From an uncultured Acidimicrobiales bacterium (GTDB lineage: Bacteria > Actinomycetota > Acidimicrobiia > Acidimicrobiales > Aldehydirespiratoraceae): a stretch of 64,000 nucleotides of DNA. Positions 27,088 through 35,072 of the stretch are shown piece by piece (position 1 is the first letter of the stretch; every line of letters starts with the position of its first letter). A model generated the notes under the pieces. That model searched no databases, was not told where the DNA came from, and worked only from the letters and a program-made list of their open reading frames with translations. Made by a program: the position numbers and the translations under genes. Location: NCBI GenBank assembly GCA_958296055.1, contig CATQHS010000001.1, positions 1,004,277 through 1,068,276 of the forward strand, written 5' to 3'.

Positions 27088-28890
27088 CTATTGAGGAACC
27101 TGAATCACATAAAGATCCACATTGCTGTCGCCAGGATCCACATCGTCGTCGGGGTCGCTGTATATTAGTATGCGAGAACCATCCGGAGACCACCGACCTC
27201 GCTCGTCGCCGGGCCAGTCAGTCAACCGAATCCAGTTCAACCCATCAACACCCACCACATAAACATCCCTGTTCTTGTCGCCGTCGGGGTCGCCGTTGAG
27301 TAGTATGCGAGAACCATCCGGAGACCATTCACCCCACTCGTCGCCGGGCCAGTCAGTCAACCTAACCCAGTTCAACCCATCAACACCCACCACATAAACA
27401 TCCCTGTTATCAACATACTGCTTCTTTTCGTTGTAGAGGTTGCGGTATATTAGTATGTGGGAACCATCTGGAGACCATTCACCCCACTCGTCGCCGAGCC
27501 AGTCAGTCAACCTAACCCAGTTCGACCCATCAACACCCACCACATAAACATCCCCGGTTACGTAGTGGCTGTCATTGACTTCTATTGTGCGTATTAGTAT
27601 GCGAGAACCATCTGGAGACCACGTAGGCCACCTGTAGGCGGGCCAGTCAGTCAACTCAACCCAGTTCGACCCATCAACACTCACCACATAAACGCTCCCG
27701 TTGCCTTCTATTAATATGTGAGAACCATCTGGAAACCAATCACCCCGCTTGTAGCCGGGCCAGTCAGTCAACCGAATCCAGTTCAACCCATCAACACCCA
27801 CCACATAAAGATCCACATTGCTGTCGCCAGGATCCACATCGTCGTCGGGGTCGCTGTATATTAGTATGTGAGAACCATCTGGAGACCACTCACCCCACTT
27901 GTCGCCGGGCCAGTCAGTCAACTGAACCCAGTTCGATCCATCAACACCCACCACATAAAGATCCCGGTTGTCGTAGTCGTCGGGGTCGTCGGGGTTGCTG
28001 TATATTAGTATGTGAGAACCATCTGGAGACCACTCACCCCACTTGTAGCCGGGCCAGTCAGTCAACTGAACCCAGTTCGATCCATCAACACCCACCACAT
28101 AAACATCCCTGTTCTTGTCGCCGTCGGGGTCGCCGTTGAGTAGTATGCGAGAACCATCTGGAGACCACTCACCCCACTCGTAGCCGGGCCAGTCAGTCAA
28201 CTGAACCCAGTTCGATCCATCAACACCCACCACATAAACATCCCTGTTCTTGTCGCCGTCGGGGTCGCCGTTGAGTAGTATGCGAGAACCATCTGGAGAC
28301 CACTCACCCCACTCGTAGCCGGGCCAGTCAGTCAACTGGAATACGTCACCATAGACTGGCTCTTCTGAGGGTGGCGCAGCGACCGCCGGCAACTCAGACA
28401 CTGCTTGCCCCTCAACAACCGACTCTTGCACAGGTGGCACTTGCCCCTCAACAACCGACTCTTGCACAGGTGGCGCAGCGACCGCCGGCAACTCAGACAC
28501 TGCTTGCCCCTCAACAACCGACTCTTGCACAGGTGGCACTTGCCCCTCAACAACCGACTCTTGCACAGGTGGCGCAGCGACCGCCGGCAACTCAGACACT
28601 GCTTGCCCCTCAACAACCGACTCTTGCACAGGTGGCGCAGCGACCGCCGGCAACTCAGGCACTGCTTGCCCCTCAACAACCGACTCTTGCGCTGGCACTG
28701 CTTCCGATGTACCACCCGCACCTTCACCATTGCTACATGCCTGAATGATGATAAACAGAATCACAAAAGGCGACGCCGCAACCCTCGTGATCCATCTCCT
28801 CGGCCCGGTCGCCTGACCAGCCCAGAATCCTTCAAATCTAACTCGCTCAGCCCAGCCGCGCCAAGCACCAACCGCAGATGAATCGCTCAT
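27088..28890 (-). CDS. Large beta-propeller lipoprotein with repeat linker
   Basis: About 600 residues. A signal segment ends at a lipobox (IIIQAC). Residues ~75-175 are a linker of repeated PVQESVVEGQ(AVSELPAVAAP) units. About nine blades follow, each close to LTDWPGYEWGEWSPDGSRIL...DVYVVGVDGSNWVQ. Adjacent blades are nearly identical in DNA, which signals recent expansion. The DNA is visibly less GC-rich than its surroundings. A surface-exposed binding role is inferred. A decayed short copy lies at 29.8-30.0 kb. Confidence 0.8.
   Translation of the reverse strand: MSDSSAVGAWRGWAERVRFEGFWAGQATGPRRWITRVAASPFVILFIIIQACSNGEGAGGTSEAVPAQESVVEGQAVPELPAVAAPPVQESVVEGQAVSELPAVAAPPVQESVVEGQVPPVQESVVEGQAVSELPAVAAPPVQESVVEGQVPPVQESVVEGQAVSELPAVAAPPSEEPVYGDVFQLTDWPGYEWGEWSPDGSRILLNGDPDGDKNRDVYVVGVDGSNWVQLTDWPGYEWGEWSPDGSRILLNGDPDGDKNRDVYVVGVDGSNWVQLTDWPGYKWGEWSPDGSHILIYSNPDDPDDYDNRDLYVVGVDGSNWVQLTDWPGDKWGEWSPDGSHILIYSDPDDDVDPGDSNVDLYVVGVDGLNWIRLTDWPGYKRGDWFPDGSHILIEGNGSVYVVSVDGSNWVELTDWPAYRWPTWSPDGSRILIRTIEVNDSHYVTGDVYVVGVDGSNWVRLTDWLGDEWGEWSPDGSHILIYRNLYNEKKQYVDNRDVYVVGVDGLNWVRLTDWPGDEWGEWSPDGSRILLNGDPDGDKNRDVYVVGVDGLNWIRLTDWPGDERGRWSPDGSRILIYSDPDDDVDPGDSNVDLYVIQVPQ
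28377..28690. repeat. VNTR in the propeller linker
   Basis: Units of GCACAGGTGGCGCAGCGACC-type and shorter GCACAGGTGGCACTTGCCCC-type sequence alternate across this stretch (about 63 and 33 bp). Both lengths are multiples of three, so the linker length can vary in frame. Confidence 0.85.
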
Positions 28891-28939
28891 TATTCAAACC
28901 ACCCTATCCCCGACCAACATCTTCATGCAGTCGAAGGGC

Positions 28940-28990
28940 GGACTCAGGCCAACCGCCACACCTGGGCCACCGCCCGCCGCTGTTTGGATG
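28940..28990 (+). pseudogene. Short remnant resembling a glycosyltransferase 3' end
   Basis: One frame reads RHTWATARRCLDVYAEV, comparable to RRYTWSAAARRHLEIYSEV near the C-terminus of the glycosyltransferase at 25.8-27.0 kb. It abuts the left edge of the cbtA duplication and has no start. Confidence 0.4.
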
Positions 28991-28991
28991 T

Positions 28992-29711
28992 CTACGCCGA
29001 GGTTTCAGCCGCTGCCGTGCCTGCGAGTTGGGCGGCTCCGCCTGTCGGCGGCCAGCGCGTCAGCAGGGTGCCGGTTGCCAGGGCCAAAGCGGCCCAGGCT
29101 GCGGCCAGGCCTCCCAGCGAGGCCATGCGGAAGCGCCACACCAAATCGGCGGGGGCGTCGAGGGAGTCGGGGTTGGCGGGCAGGGCCAAGAAGATGACGG
29201 CCAGCCCGGCGGCGTAACAGACGGCGGTCGCCCACGCCCCGGCAACCGATCCCGCCCCGAGCCTGACCCGAAGGCGCCACACAACCAGGGTCAACAGGAT
29301 CGACAGCACCAAGGCCGCGAAGTAGGCCAGAGTGCGCTGGCTGACGGTGTCGGGATCGCCCACCGCCGGGGGGTTGGCCGGGTACTTGAGAAAGGGGACC
29401 AGCACCACCGTCGCAAAGCCGACCCACCCGAGCCTCACGGCCGCGCCCATGGGGGTGACGGCCCCGAGCCGAGGCCCGACCGCGGCCAAGACCACGGCGA
29501 AGACGACACCCAGGGCCAGCCCGAACACGATCAGGCCCAGCGCCCCGCCGATCTCCTGGACGCCCCGACTGAACAGGTCCTGATGATGGGAGGCGCCGTT
29601 CTCGAGCATGACGAAATACGAGGCCGCCGCGGCCAAGGCAACGATTAACCAGGCCCAGGCCGGGACTCGGATCTGGGGCAGGGCGGGGGCAGCGACGGCG
29701 GGGATCTCCAT
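28992..29711 (-). CDS. CbtB-CbtA fusion protein
   Basis: About 239 residues. The first ~40 residues match CbtB from 31.6-31.8 kb (AVAAPALPQIRVPAWAW...YFVMLENGA). From SHHQDLFSRGVQEIGG onward it matches CbtA. The CbtB His-rich tail and the CbtA N-terminal membrane helix are both lost. The junction lies on GGCGCC, shared by both parents, so an in-frame deletion between short homologies in a duplicated cbtBA pair explains it. CbtA/CbtB are predicted cobalt transporter subunits. Whether the fusion works is unknown. Confidence 0.72.
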   Translation of the reverse strand: MEIPAVAAPALPQIRVPAWAWLIVALAAAASYFVMLENGASHHQDLFSRGVQEIGGALGLIVFGLALGVVFAVVLAAVGPRLGAVTPMGAAVRLGWVGFATVVLVPFLKYPANPPAVGDPDTVSQRTLAYFAALVLSILLTLVVWRLRVRLGAGSVAGAWATAVCYAAGLAVIFLALPANPDSLDAPADLVWRFRMASLGGLAAAWAALALATGTLLTRWPPTGGAAQLAGTAAAETSA

Positions 29712-29719
29712 GGCTTCAG

Positions 29720-29835
29720 TTGCGCGACGACCTCGAGTTGGCCAACCGGCTTCGGGCTAAAGGGCCAGCCACCGCCCGGCGCTACACAGCCCGCCGCCGC
29801 CCGCCGCCACTTGGAGATCTACTCCGAGGTCCCTC
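29720..29835 (+). pseudogene. Copy of the glycosyltransferase 3' end
   Basis: This stretch repeats 26886-27000 with few changes and one small deletion (DLELANRLRAKGPATARRYT then RRHLEIYSEV). It has no start of its own and runs into the truncated propeller copy, repeating the gene order of the 27-kb locus. Confidence 0.75.
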
Positions 29836-30004
29836 GGATGCGAGAATCATCCAAAAACTGCCCATCGCCCTTTTCATAGTCGGGCAAGTCGGTCACTTGA
29901 ACCAAATTTGATCCATCAACATCCACCGGCACGTAACCCAGCCCAATCGCCCTTAAATCCGACTCGATCAGCCCAACCGCGCCAGCACCATCAGCAGACG
30001 ACAT
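29819..30004 (-). pseudogene. Truncated copy of the propeller lipoprotein
   Basis: From the ATG at 30004 the frame encodes ~61 residues. The first third matches the 5' end of the large propeller gene at DNA level (GGCGCGG.TGGGCTGA.CGAGT). It then jumps directly to one decayed blade (VPVDVDGSNLVQVTDLPDYE). The signal peptide, linker and almost all blades are deleted. Confidence 0.65.
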
Positions 30005-30011
30005 GGATATT

Positions 30012-30836
30012 TCAGTCTCTCCGAACTGGTTCATCACAGATGAATACTGCTCCACCGACTGTGAGCGATATCTGACCATCACCAAACCTATCTATAAGGA
30101 TGTCAGCCATCAGATTTAACAATCTTATTCGATCTGCTTCGGAATCGAATGCTATCTTATAATATGCCGAACTACGGTAGTATTCAAGCACTTCAGAAAT
30201 ATCTGGAAAGGCTAGAATACCGGACCAACTCAATGTTCTAACACGATAAAACAATGATGTGAGTTTGTGCTCACCATTCTCGGCGTCAAACACCTGGGAT
30301 ATCCGTTCTAAAAGCCTCCCTCCAAGTTCACTTACCGCTTCTCGATGAGCGTCTTGCAGTTCGGGCCGACTGTGTGAGCTGTTCGTAGTCGCGATAAAAA
30401 TACCGTCATCTCGGATAACACGTGCTGCTTCTGCTATGGCTATTTGAGGGTTATGTACATGATAGAGCATATGGCGAGCAAGCACCGCGCCAAATGAGTT
30501 GTCAGGAAAAGGCATCTGGATGGCATCAACTTGAAGCAGTTTTGGTATCGGATTTTTGGCACTATCGCGAATTGACCGCAACTGGCGCAGCGATAAATCT
30601 ATCGCGATAAAATCTTGCCTGTCAAAGACGGTTGGTCCTACTGGTAATAGCGGTATTCCAACTCCACAGCCAATATCTAGAATAGGTGACTTATCTGCCA
30701 AAAGTTGTGAGACGTGGTTGAATACAGATCGAGATGCTTCATCAACTATGAGGTAGCGGCTAAATGCATTTACTTTCGTTCTCAACGGACTTTCTGTTTT
30801 ATATAGATAGCGCGGGTCGATAAACTGAGAGCGCAT
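30012..30836 (-). CDS. Class I SAM-dependent methyltransferase, AT-rich
   Basis: About 274 residues. SAM-binding motif I is ILDIGCGVGIPLLP; then DFIAIDLSLRQL, VDAIQMPFPDNSFGAVLARHMLYHV and VIRDDGIFIATTNSS follow the UbiE-like order. The substrate is unknown. The gene is strikingly AT-rich beside its neighbours, a sign of recent transfer. It begins 10 bases after the end of cbtA on the same strand, with no obvious promoter, so it may be read from the cbtBA transcript. Confidence 0.85.
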   Translation of the reverse strand: MRSQFIDPRYLYKTESPLRTKVNAFSRYLIVDEASRSVFNHVSQLLADKSPILDIGCGVGIPLLPVGPTVFDRQDFIAIDLSLRQLRSIRDSAKNPIPKLLQVDAIQMPFPDNSFGAVLARHMLYHVHNPQIAIAEAARVIRDDGIFIATTNSSHSRPELQDAHREAVSELGGRLLERISQVFDAENGEHKLTSLFYRVRTLSWSGILAFPDISEVLEYYRSSAYYKIAFDSEADRIRLLNLMADILIDRFGDGQISLTVGGAVFICDEPVRRD

Positions 30837-30846
30837 ATCGGCGTCT

Positions 30847-31587
30847 CTACGCCGAGGTTTCAGCCGCTGCCGTGCCTGCGAGTTGGGCGGCTCCGCCTGT
30901 CGGCGGCCAGCGCGTCAGCAGGGTGCCGGTCGCCAGGGCCAAAGCGGCCCAGGCTGCGGCCAGGCCTCCTAGCGAGGCCATGCGGAAGCGCCACACCAGA
31001 TCGGCGGGGGCGTCGAGGGGGTCGGGATTGGCGGGCAGGGCCAAGAAGATGACGGCCAGCCCGGCGGCGTAGCAGGCGGCGGTCGCCCACGCCCCGGCGA
31101 CCGAGCCTGCCCCGAGCCTGGCCCGAAGGCGCCACACGGCCAGGGTCAGCAGGATCGACAGCACCAAGGCCGCGAAGTAGGCCAGGGTGCGCTGGCTGAC
31201 GGTGTCGGGGTCGCCCACCGCCGGGGGATTGGCCGGGTACTTGAGAAAGGGGACCAGCACCACCGTCGCGAAGCCGACCCACCCGAGCCTCACGGCCGCG
31301 CCCATGGGGGTGACGGCCCCGAGCCGAGGCCCGACCGCGGCCAAGACCACGGCGAAGACGACGCCCAAGGCCAGCCCGAACACGATCAGGCCCAGCGCCC
31401 CGCCGATCTCCTGGACGCCCCGGCTGAACAGGTCCTGATGATGGGCGGCGCCAGCGGCATGGGCCCGGGCCTCCTCCAGGGCGATGGCGTCGGCTATCGG
31501 CCCCCGGCCCACCGTGGCCAAGAACACGGCCGAGGCGACACCGGCGGCCAGCCCGGCCAGGGCACCGATGCCCAGCAGCCGCCTCAT
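30847..31587 (-). CDS. cbtA: CbtA family predicted cobalt transporter subunit
   Basis: About 246 residues with several membrane helices: GIGALAGLAAGVASAVFLA, LGLIVFGLALGVVFAVVLAA, LAYFAALVLSILLTLAVW and GLAVIFLALPANP. The His-containing AAGAAHHQDLFSRGVQEIGGA is typical of CbtA. The protein is thought to form a cobalt uptake system with CbtB, whose gene lies 54 bases upstream. A near-identical copy fused to CbtB lies at 29 kb. Confidence 0.82.
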   Translation of the reverse strand: MRRLLGIGALAGLAAGVASAVFLATVGRGPIADAIALEEARAHAAGAAHHQDLFSRGVQEIGGALGLIVFGLALGVVFAVVLAAVGPRLGAVTPMGAAVRLGWVGFATVVLVPFLKYPANPPAVGDPDTVSQRTLAYFAALVLSILLTLAVWRLRARLGAGSVAGAWATAACYAAGLAVIFLALPANPDPLDAPADLVWRFRMASLGGLAAAWAALALATGTLLTRWPPTGGAAQLAGTAAAETSA

Positions 31588-31641
31588 CAGAACGCCGGTG
31601 GGCAGCCGATCCCTGGCAGCCGCCTCACCGGGCGGGGCGGG

Positions 31642-31848
31642 TCAGTGGCAGGGAACGCCGACGAAGTGACGGCCGTCGTGGAAGAACTCGTGAAGGGTGT
31701 GGGCGGCCTGGCCGAACAGGGCGCCGTTCTCGAGCATGACGAAATACGAGGCCGCCGCGGCCAAGGCAACGATCATCCAGGCCCAGGCCGGGACTCGGAT
31801 CTGGGGCAGGGCGGGGGCGGCGACGGCGGGGATGGCGTGGGTCTCCAT
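31642..31848 (-). CDS. cbtB: CbtB family predicted cobalt transporter subunit
   Basis: About 68 residues: one transmembrane helix (AWMIVALAAAASYFVML) and a His-rich C-terminus, HTLHEFFHDGRHFVGVPCH, the CbtB metal-binding signature. It is the first gene of the cbtBA pair and is divergent from a CoA-transferase with only 47 bases between, so there is no room for a cobalamin riboswitch. Confidence 0.88.
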   Translation of the reverse strand: METHAIPAVAAPALPQIRVPAWAWMIVALAAAASYFVMLENGALFGQAAHTLHEFFHDGRHFVGVPCH

Positions 31849-31883
31849 GGCTCCAGTGTGGCACAGACGGCAGTGGGTTTGCT

Positions 31884-31895
31884 TAGGGTATCGCC
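31884..31895 (+). promoter_or_regulatory. Leaderless-type -10 box
   Basis: TAGGGT at 31884-31889 lies six bases before the ATG of the CaiB-type gene. Confidence 0.45.
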
Positions 31896-33167
31896 ATGCC
31901 GTCTGAAGCTCCGCTGCTGGCCGGGGTGAGGGTGATCGAGTCGAGCCTGCTCGGGCCGGGGCAGGTCGGCACCTTCCTGGCCGACCTGGGCGCGGACGTG
32001 ATCAAGGTCGAGGCCCCCGGCGGCGACTACATCCGCCAGATGACCTGGCCCATCGTCGAGGGGGTCTCGCTGCTGCACCTGCACATCCACCGGGGCAAGC
32101 GCAGCGTCGTCCTCGACCTCAAGAACCCCGAGGGCCGCCGGCTCTACCGGGAGCTGGCCGCGGGGGCCGACGCAGTGGTGGAGGCCATGCGGGCCGGGGC
32201 GCTGGCCCGCCTCGGCCTCGGCTACGACGAGCTGTCCGAGGCCAATCCCCGCCTGGTGTTCGCCACCCTGTCCGGCTACGGAGCCACCGGCCCCTACAAG
32301 GACATGCCCAGCCACGGCATCGCCTACGACACCTGGTCGGGGATCGTGCGGCCGGTCACCGACGACGAGGGGTTCGCCCGCATCCCCCCCGACATGCCCA
32401 ACGTCGGCATCAACGTCGGCCCCATGCTGGCCGCCGCGGCCATCCTGGCCGGGGTGATCCGGGCTCGGGCCACCGGGGTCGGCTGTCGCCTGGAGCTGGC
32501 CCAGTCCGACGCCTCGGCCTACATGGACTGGTACCGGATCGAGACCGAGCGGGCCTACCGGCGGCCGGCCGAGGAGGTGACCGGCAACCCGTCCGACGGC
32601 TACGAGCGCCGCCCGGCCGGGCTGGCCGGCATGTGGGAGGGGGTGCGCTACCAGGCTTATGCGGCCGCCGACGGCCATGTGCTGTTCATGGCCTCCGAGC
32701 GGGCCCTGTGGCGCAACTTCTGTCAGGGTGTCGGCCGCATGGACCTGTTCGAGCGCTGGCCCGGTGCCGTCTACGCCGACCACGCCCGGGGCAACGCCGA
32801 GCTCCAGCGAGAACTCAAGGAGATATTCGCGGCCCGCACCGTGGCCGAGTGGCTCCGGTTCGGGACCGAGGCCAACACTCCCATCGCCCCGTTCAACACC
32901 ACCGCCGGCATCGGCGACGACCCCCAGTTCCAGGCCCGCATGGGTTTTTATCCGGCCGAGGCGCTGGGCTGCGAGCAGTTGCCGCTGCCGGTGTTCGCGG
33001 ACGACCGGCCCCTGCCCGAGCCGTCGATGGCCCCGACCCCGGGCCAGCACACCGAGGAGGTGATGGCGGACGTGCTCGGGCTCGATTCAGCCGAAATAGC
33101 CAGCCTGCGGGCCGCCGGCGCCTTCGGCCCCGATCCCGACTCCGACTCCAGCGCCGGCGAGCGGTGA
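31896..33167 (+). CDS. CaiB/BaiF-type (family III) CoA-transferase
   Basis: About 423 residues. Family III features: GVRVIESSLLGPGQVGTFLADLGADVIKVE, KRSVVLDLKNPEGR, VVEAMRAGALARLGLGYDEL and ATLSGYGATGPY. The catalytic aspartate of the family is expected near the SDASAYMDW segment. These enzymes move CoA between carboxylic acids; the substrate is not evident. Its TGA overlaps the ATG of the phosphotransferase gene, so the two form an operon. Confidence 0.9.
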   Translation: MPSEAPLLAGVRVIESSLLGPGQVGTFLADLGADVIKVEAPGGDYIRQMTWPIVEGVSLLHLHIHRGKRSVVLDLKNPEGRRLYRELAAGADAVVEAMRAGALARLGLGYDELSEANPRLVFATLSGYGATGPYKDMPSHGIAYDTWSGIVRPVTDDEGFARIPPDMPNVGINVGPMLAAAAILAGVIRARATGVGCRLELAQSDASAYMDWYRIETERAYRRPAEEVTGNPSDGYERRPAGLAGMWEGVRYQAYAAADGHVLFMASERALWRNFCQGVGRMDLFERWPGAVYADHARGNAELQRELKEIFAARTVAEWLRFGTEANTPIAPFNTTAGIGDDPQFQARMGFYPAEALGCEQLPLPVFADDRPLPEPSMAPTPGQHTEEVMADVLGLDSAEIASLRAAGAFGPDPDSDSSAGER

Positions 33168-34264
33168 TGGCCGGAGGCGAGGCCGAGGTGACCGATCAGG
33201 CCCCGGCCGGGATCGACCCCGGACCGGTGTCGGCCTGGCTGGCCGCCCACGCCGGGGCGGAGCCGCCGCTGCGGTTCGAACTCTTCGCCGGGGGGCGGTC
33301 CAACCTGACCTTCGAGGTGACCGACGCGGCCGGCCGCCGCCTGGTGCTGAGGCGGCCTCCGACCGGGCACGTGCTGGCCAGCGCCCACGACATGGCCCGC
33401 GAGCACCGGGTGATCTCGGCCCTTCACCCCACCCCGGTGCCGGTGCCGCCGCCGGTGGGGCTGTGCACCGACCCGGCGGTCACCGGGGCCGACTTCTACG
33501 TCATGGGCCACATCGAGGGGTCGATCGTTTTCACCGCCGACGACGGGCTGGCCGTGGACGAGGCGTTGAGGCCGGTGATGACCGGCTCGCTGGTGGACAC
33601 CCTGGCCGCGCTGCACGACACCGACCCCGACGAGGTCGGCCTGGGCGACCTGGGCCGCCGAGAGGACTACTGCGCCCGCCAACTCCGGCGCTGGCAGCGC
33701 CAGGTGGATGAGGGCTCGGACCGGAACCTGCCCCGGCTGCGGGAGATCCACGACCGGCTCAAGGCCTCCATCCCCCGCCAGCAGGGGGCCGGGATCGTGC
33801 ACGGCGACTACCGGCTCGACAACTGCATCATGGACGCCGACGGCGCGGTGGCCGCCGTGTTGGACTGGGAGCTGTGCACCCTGGGCGACGTGCTGGCCGA
33901 CGTGGCCGGCATGGTCATGTGGTGGGGTGACCCCTCCGACGCCGCCGAGGCCGATAGCGGTCCAGCCCGCCCCGACACGGCCGGGGGCGCGACCCGGGTC
34001 CCCGGCTTCGGCACCGCCGCCGACGTGGTGGAGCGCTACGCCCGGTCCTCGCCCCGAGACCTGTCGGCCATCGACTGGTACCTGGCCTTCCAATACTGGC
34101 GGATGGCCTGCATCTACGAAGGGGTGCGGGTGCGCTACGCGGCCGGAGCCATGGGCGACAAAACCGACGACGACACCACCGGCCCATCCTTCGTGGACGA
34201 TCTGGCGGTGATGGTCGACTACTCCCTGGACCTAGCCCGCCAAAAACTCGCTGAGACGAGCTGA
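33167..34264 (+). CDS. Phosphotransferase-family protein (APH/ACAD10-like)
   Basis: About 365 residues from the ATG at 33167, overlapping the previous stop by one base (TGATG). Aminoglycoside-phosphotransferase fold: FAGGRSNLTFEV, RLVLRRPPTGHVL, the catalytic loop GIVHGDYRLDNCIMD and the metal-binding VLDWELCTLGD. In catabolic clusters such proteins often accompany acyl-CoA dehydrogenases and may phosphorylate hydroxy-acids, as in ACAD10/11. Antibiotic resistance is unlikely from the context. Confidence 0.88.
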   Translation: MAGGEAEVTDQAPAGIDPGPVSAWLAAHAGAEPPLRFELFAGGRSNLTFEVTDAAGRRLVLRRPPTGHVLASAHDMAREHRVISALHPTPVPVPPPVGLCTDPAVTGADFYVMGHIEGSIVFTADDGLAVDEALRPVMTGSLVDTLAALHDTDPDEVGLGDLGRREDYCARQLRRWQRQVDEGSDRNLPRLREIHDRLKASIPRQQGAGIVHGDYRLDNCIMDADGAVAAVLDWELCTLGDVLADVAGMVMWWGDPSDAAEADSGPARPDTAGGATRVPGFGTAADVVERYARSSPRDLSAIDWYLAFQYWRMACIYEGVRVRYAAGAMGDKTDDDTTGPSFVDDLAVMVDYSLDLARQKLAETS

Positions 34265-34329
34265 CCCGGACCGCCCTCAACCAACAACGAACCACCATTC
34301 GGTTGTTTACCCACCATCAAAGGTGCGAA

Positions 34330-34394
34330 AACCGCCACCGCCGGGATGGACCGCTCCGCGGTCGCCCGGATACTCAAGGCCGAGATGGGCTGAC
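34330..34394 (+). other. Possible remnant of an HTH-containing gene
   Basis: One frame ends TAGMDRSAVARILKAEMG and a stop, like the end of a helix-turn-helix of a recombinase or regulator. No start or further domain is present. Confidence 0.25.
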
Positions 34395-34421
34395 CCGGTA
34401 CTGGCCGTAACGAACTCGACC

Positions 34422-34450
34422 GGCTGGGGAAGGGCTCCCCCCAACCAGCC
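34422..34450. terminator. Possible terminator downstream of tpx
   Basis: GGCTGG (34422-34427) pairs with CCAGCC (34445-34450), 20 bases after the tpx stop on the minus strand. The stem is short and there is no U-tract. Confidence 0.3.
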
Positions 34451-34469
34451 AGCAAAAGCGGCCCGAAAC

Positions 34470-34970
34470 TCAGGCCAGGGCGGCGAGGGCGGCGTCGTAG
34501 TCGGGCTCGTCGGCGACCTCGGCCACGAGCTGGGAGTGGGCCACCGTTCCGTGCTCGTCGATCACCACCACCGCCCGGGCGCACAGCCCGGCCAGAGGCC
34601 CGTCCACCGTGCCCACGCCGTAGTCGTCGAGGAACTCCGGGTTGCGGAAGGTGGAGCCGGTGGAGACGTTGCTGATCCCCTCGGCCACGCAGAACCGGCT
34701 GGCCGCGAAGGGCAGGTCGGCCGAGACGCACACCACCTCGGTGTTGTCGAGGCTCCCGGCCCGCTCGTTGAAGGTCCGCACGCTGGTGGCGCAGGTGGGG
34801 GTGTCTATGGACGGGAAGATGTTGAGCACCACCCGCTTGCCGGCCAGGCCCTCCGACGAGACGGCGCTGAGGTCGCCCCCGGTCAGCGAGAAGGCGGGGG
34901 CGGGCGAGCCGACGGCCGGGAGGTCGCCGCCGGTGTTGAACGGGTCGCCGCGGAACGTGAACTGGGCCAT
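34470..34970 (-). CDS. tpx: Thiol peroxidase (atypical 2-Cys peroxiredoxin)
   Basis: About 166 residues. Family features: FRGDPFNTGGDLPAVGSPAPAF, the peroxidatic Cys60 in DTPTCATSVR, and the resolving Cys94 in SRFCVAEG, as in Tpx. It reduces peroxides with electrons from thioredoxin in the cytoplasm. It is a single gene, divergent from the decarboxylase. Confidence 0.95.
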   Translation of the reverse strand: MAQFTFRGDPFNTGGDLPAVGSPAPAFSLTGGDLSAVSSEGLAGKRVVLNIFPSIDTPTCATSVRTFNERAGSLDNTEVVCVSADLPFAASRFCVAEGISNVSTGSTFRNPEFLDDYGVGTVDGPLAGLCARAVVVIDEHGTVAHSQLVAEVADEPDYDAALAALA

Positions 34971-35072
34971 GGGGGATCTCCTGGGTGGGGGCGAAGAGGC
35001 CGAGGCGGGCGCCGGGCAGGCGCCGCGCTCAGGGCCGGAGGCTAGCCGCCGTCGCCGTTAGCCTGACCGGCG

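Larger units (their letters stand above)
28991..31587. repeat. Segmental duplication of cbtA
   Basis: About 590 bp at 28991-29585 is nearly identical to 30845-31440, sharing the left edge CTACGCCGAGGTTTCAGCCG. The copies differ at scattered single bases, so the event is recent but not brand new. Confidence 0.9.

Noticed and set aside
28371-28881. Plus-strand ORFs over the propeller linker
   Set aside because: Repetitive antisense frames of a VNTR; no start signals or recognisable domains.
31849-31895. Cobalamin riboswitch before cbtB
   Set aside because: Only 47 bases separate cbtB from the divergent gene, too short, and no B12-box-like sequence was seen.
34265-34469. Insertion sequence remnant
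   Set aside because: Only a short HTH-like tail is visible, with no inverted repeats or transposase motifs; kept as a low-confidence remnant only.
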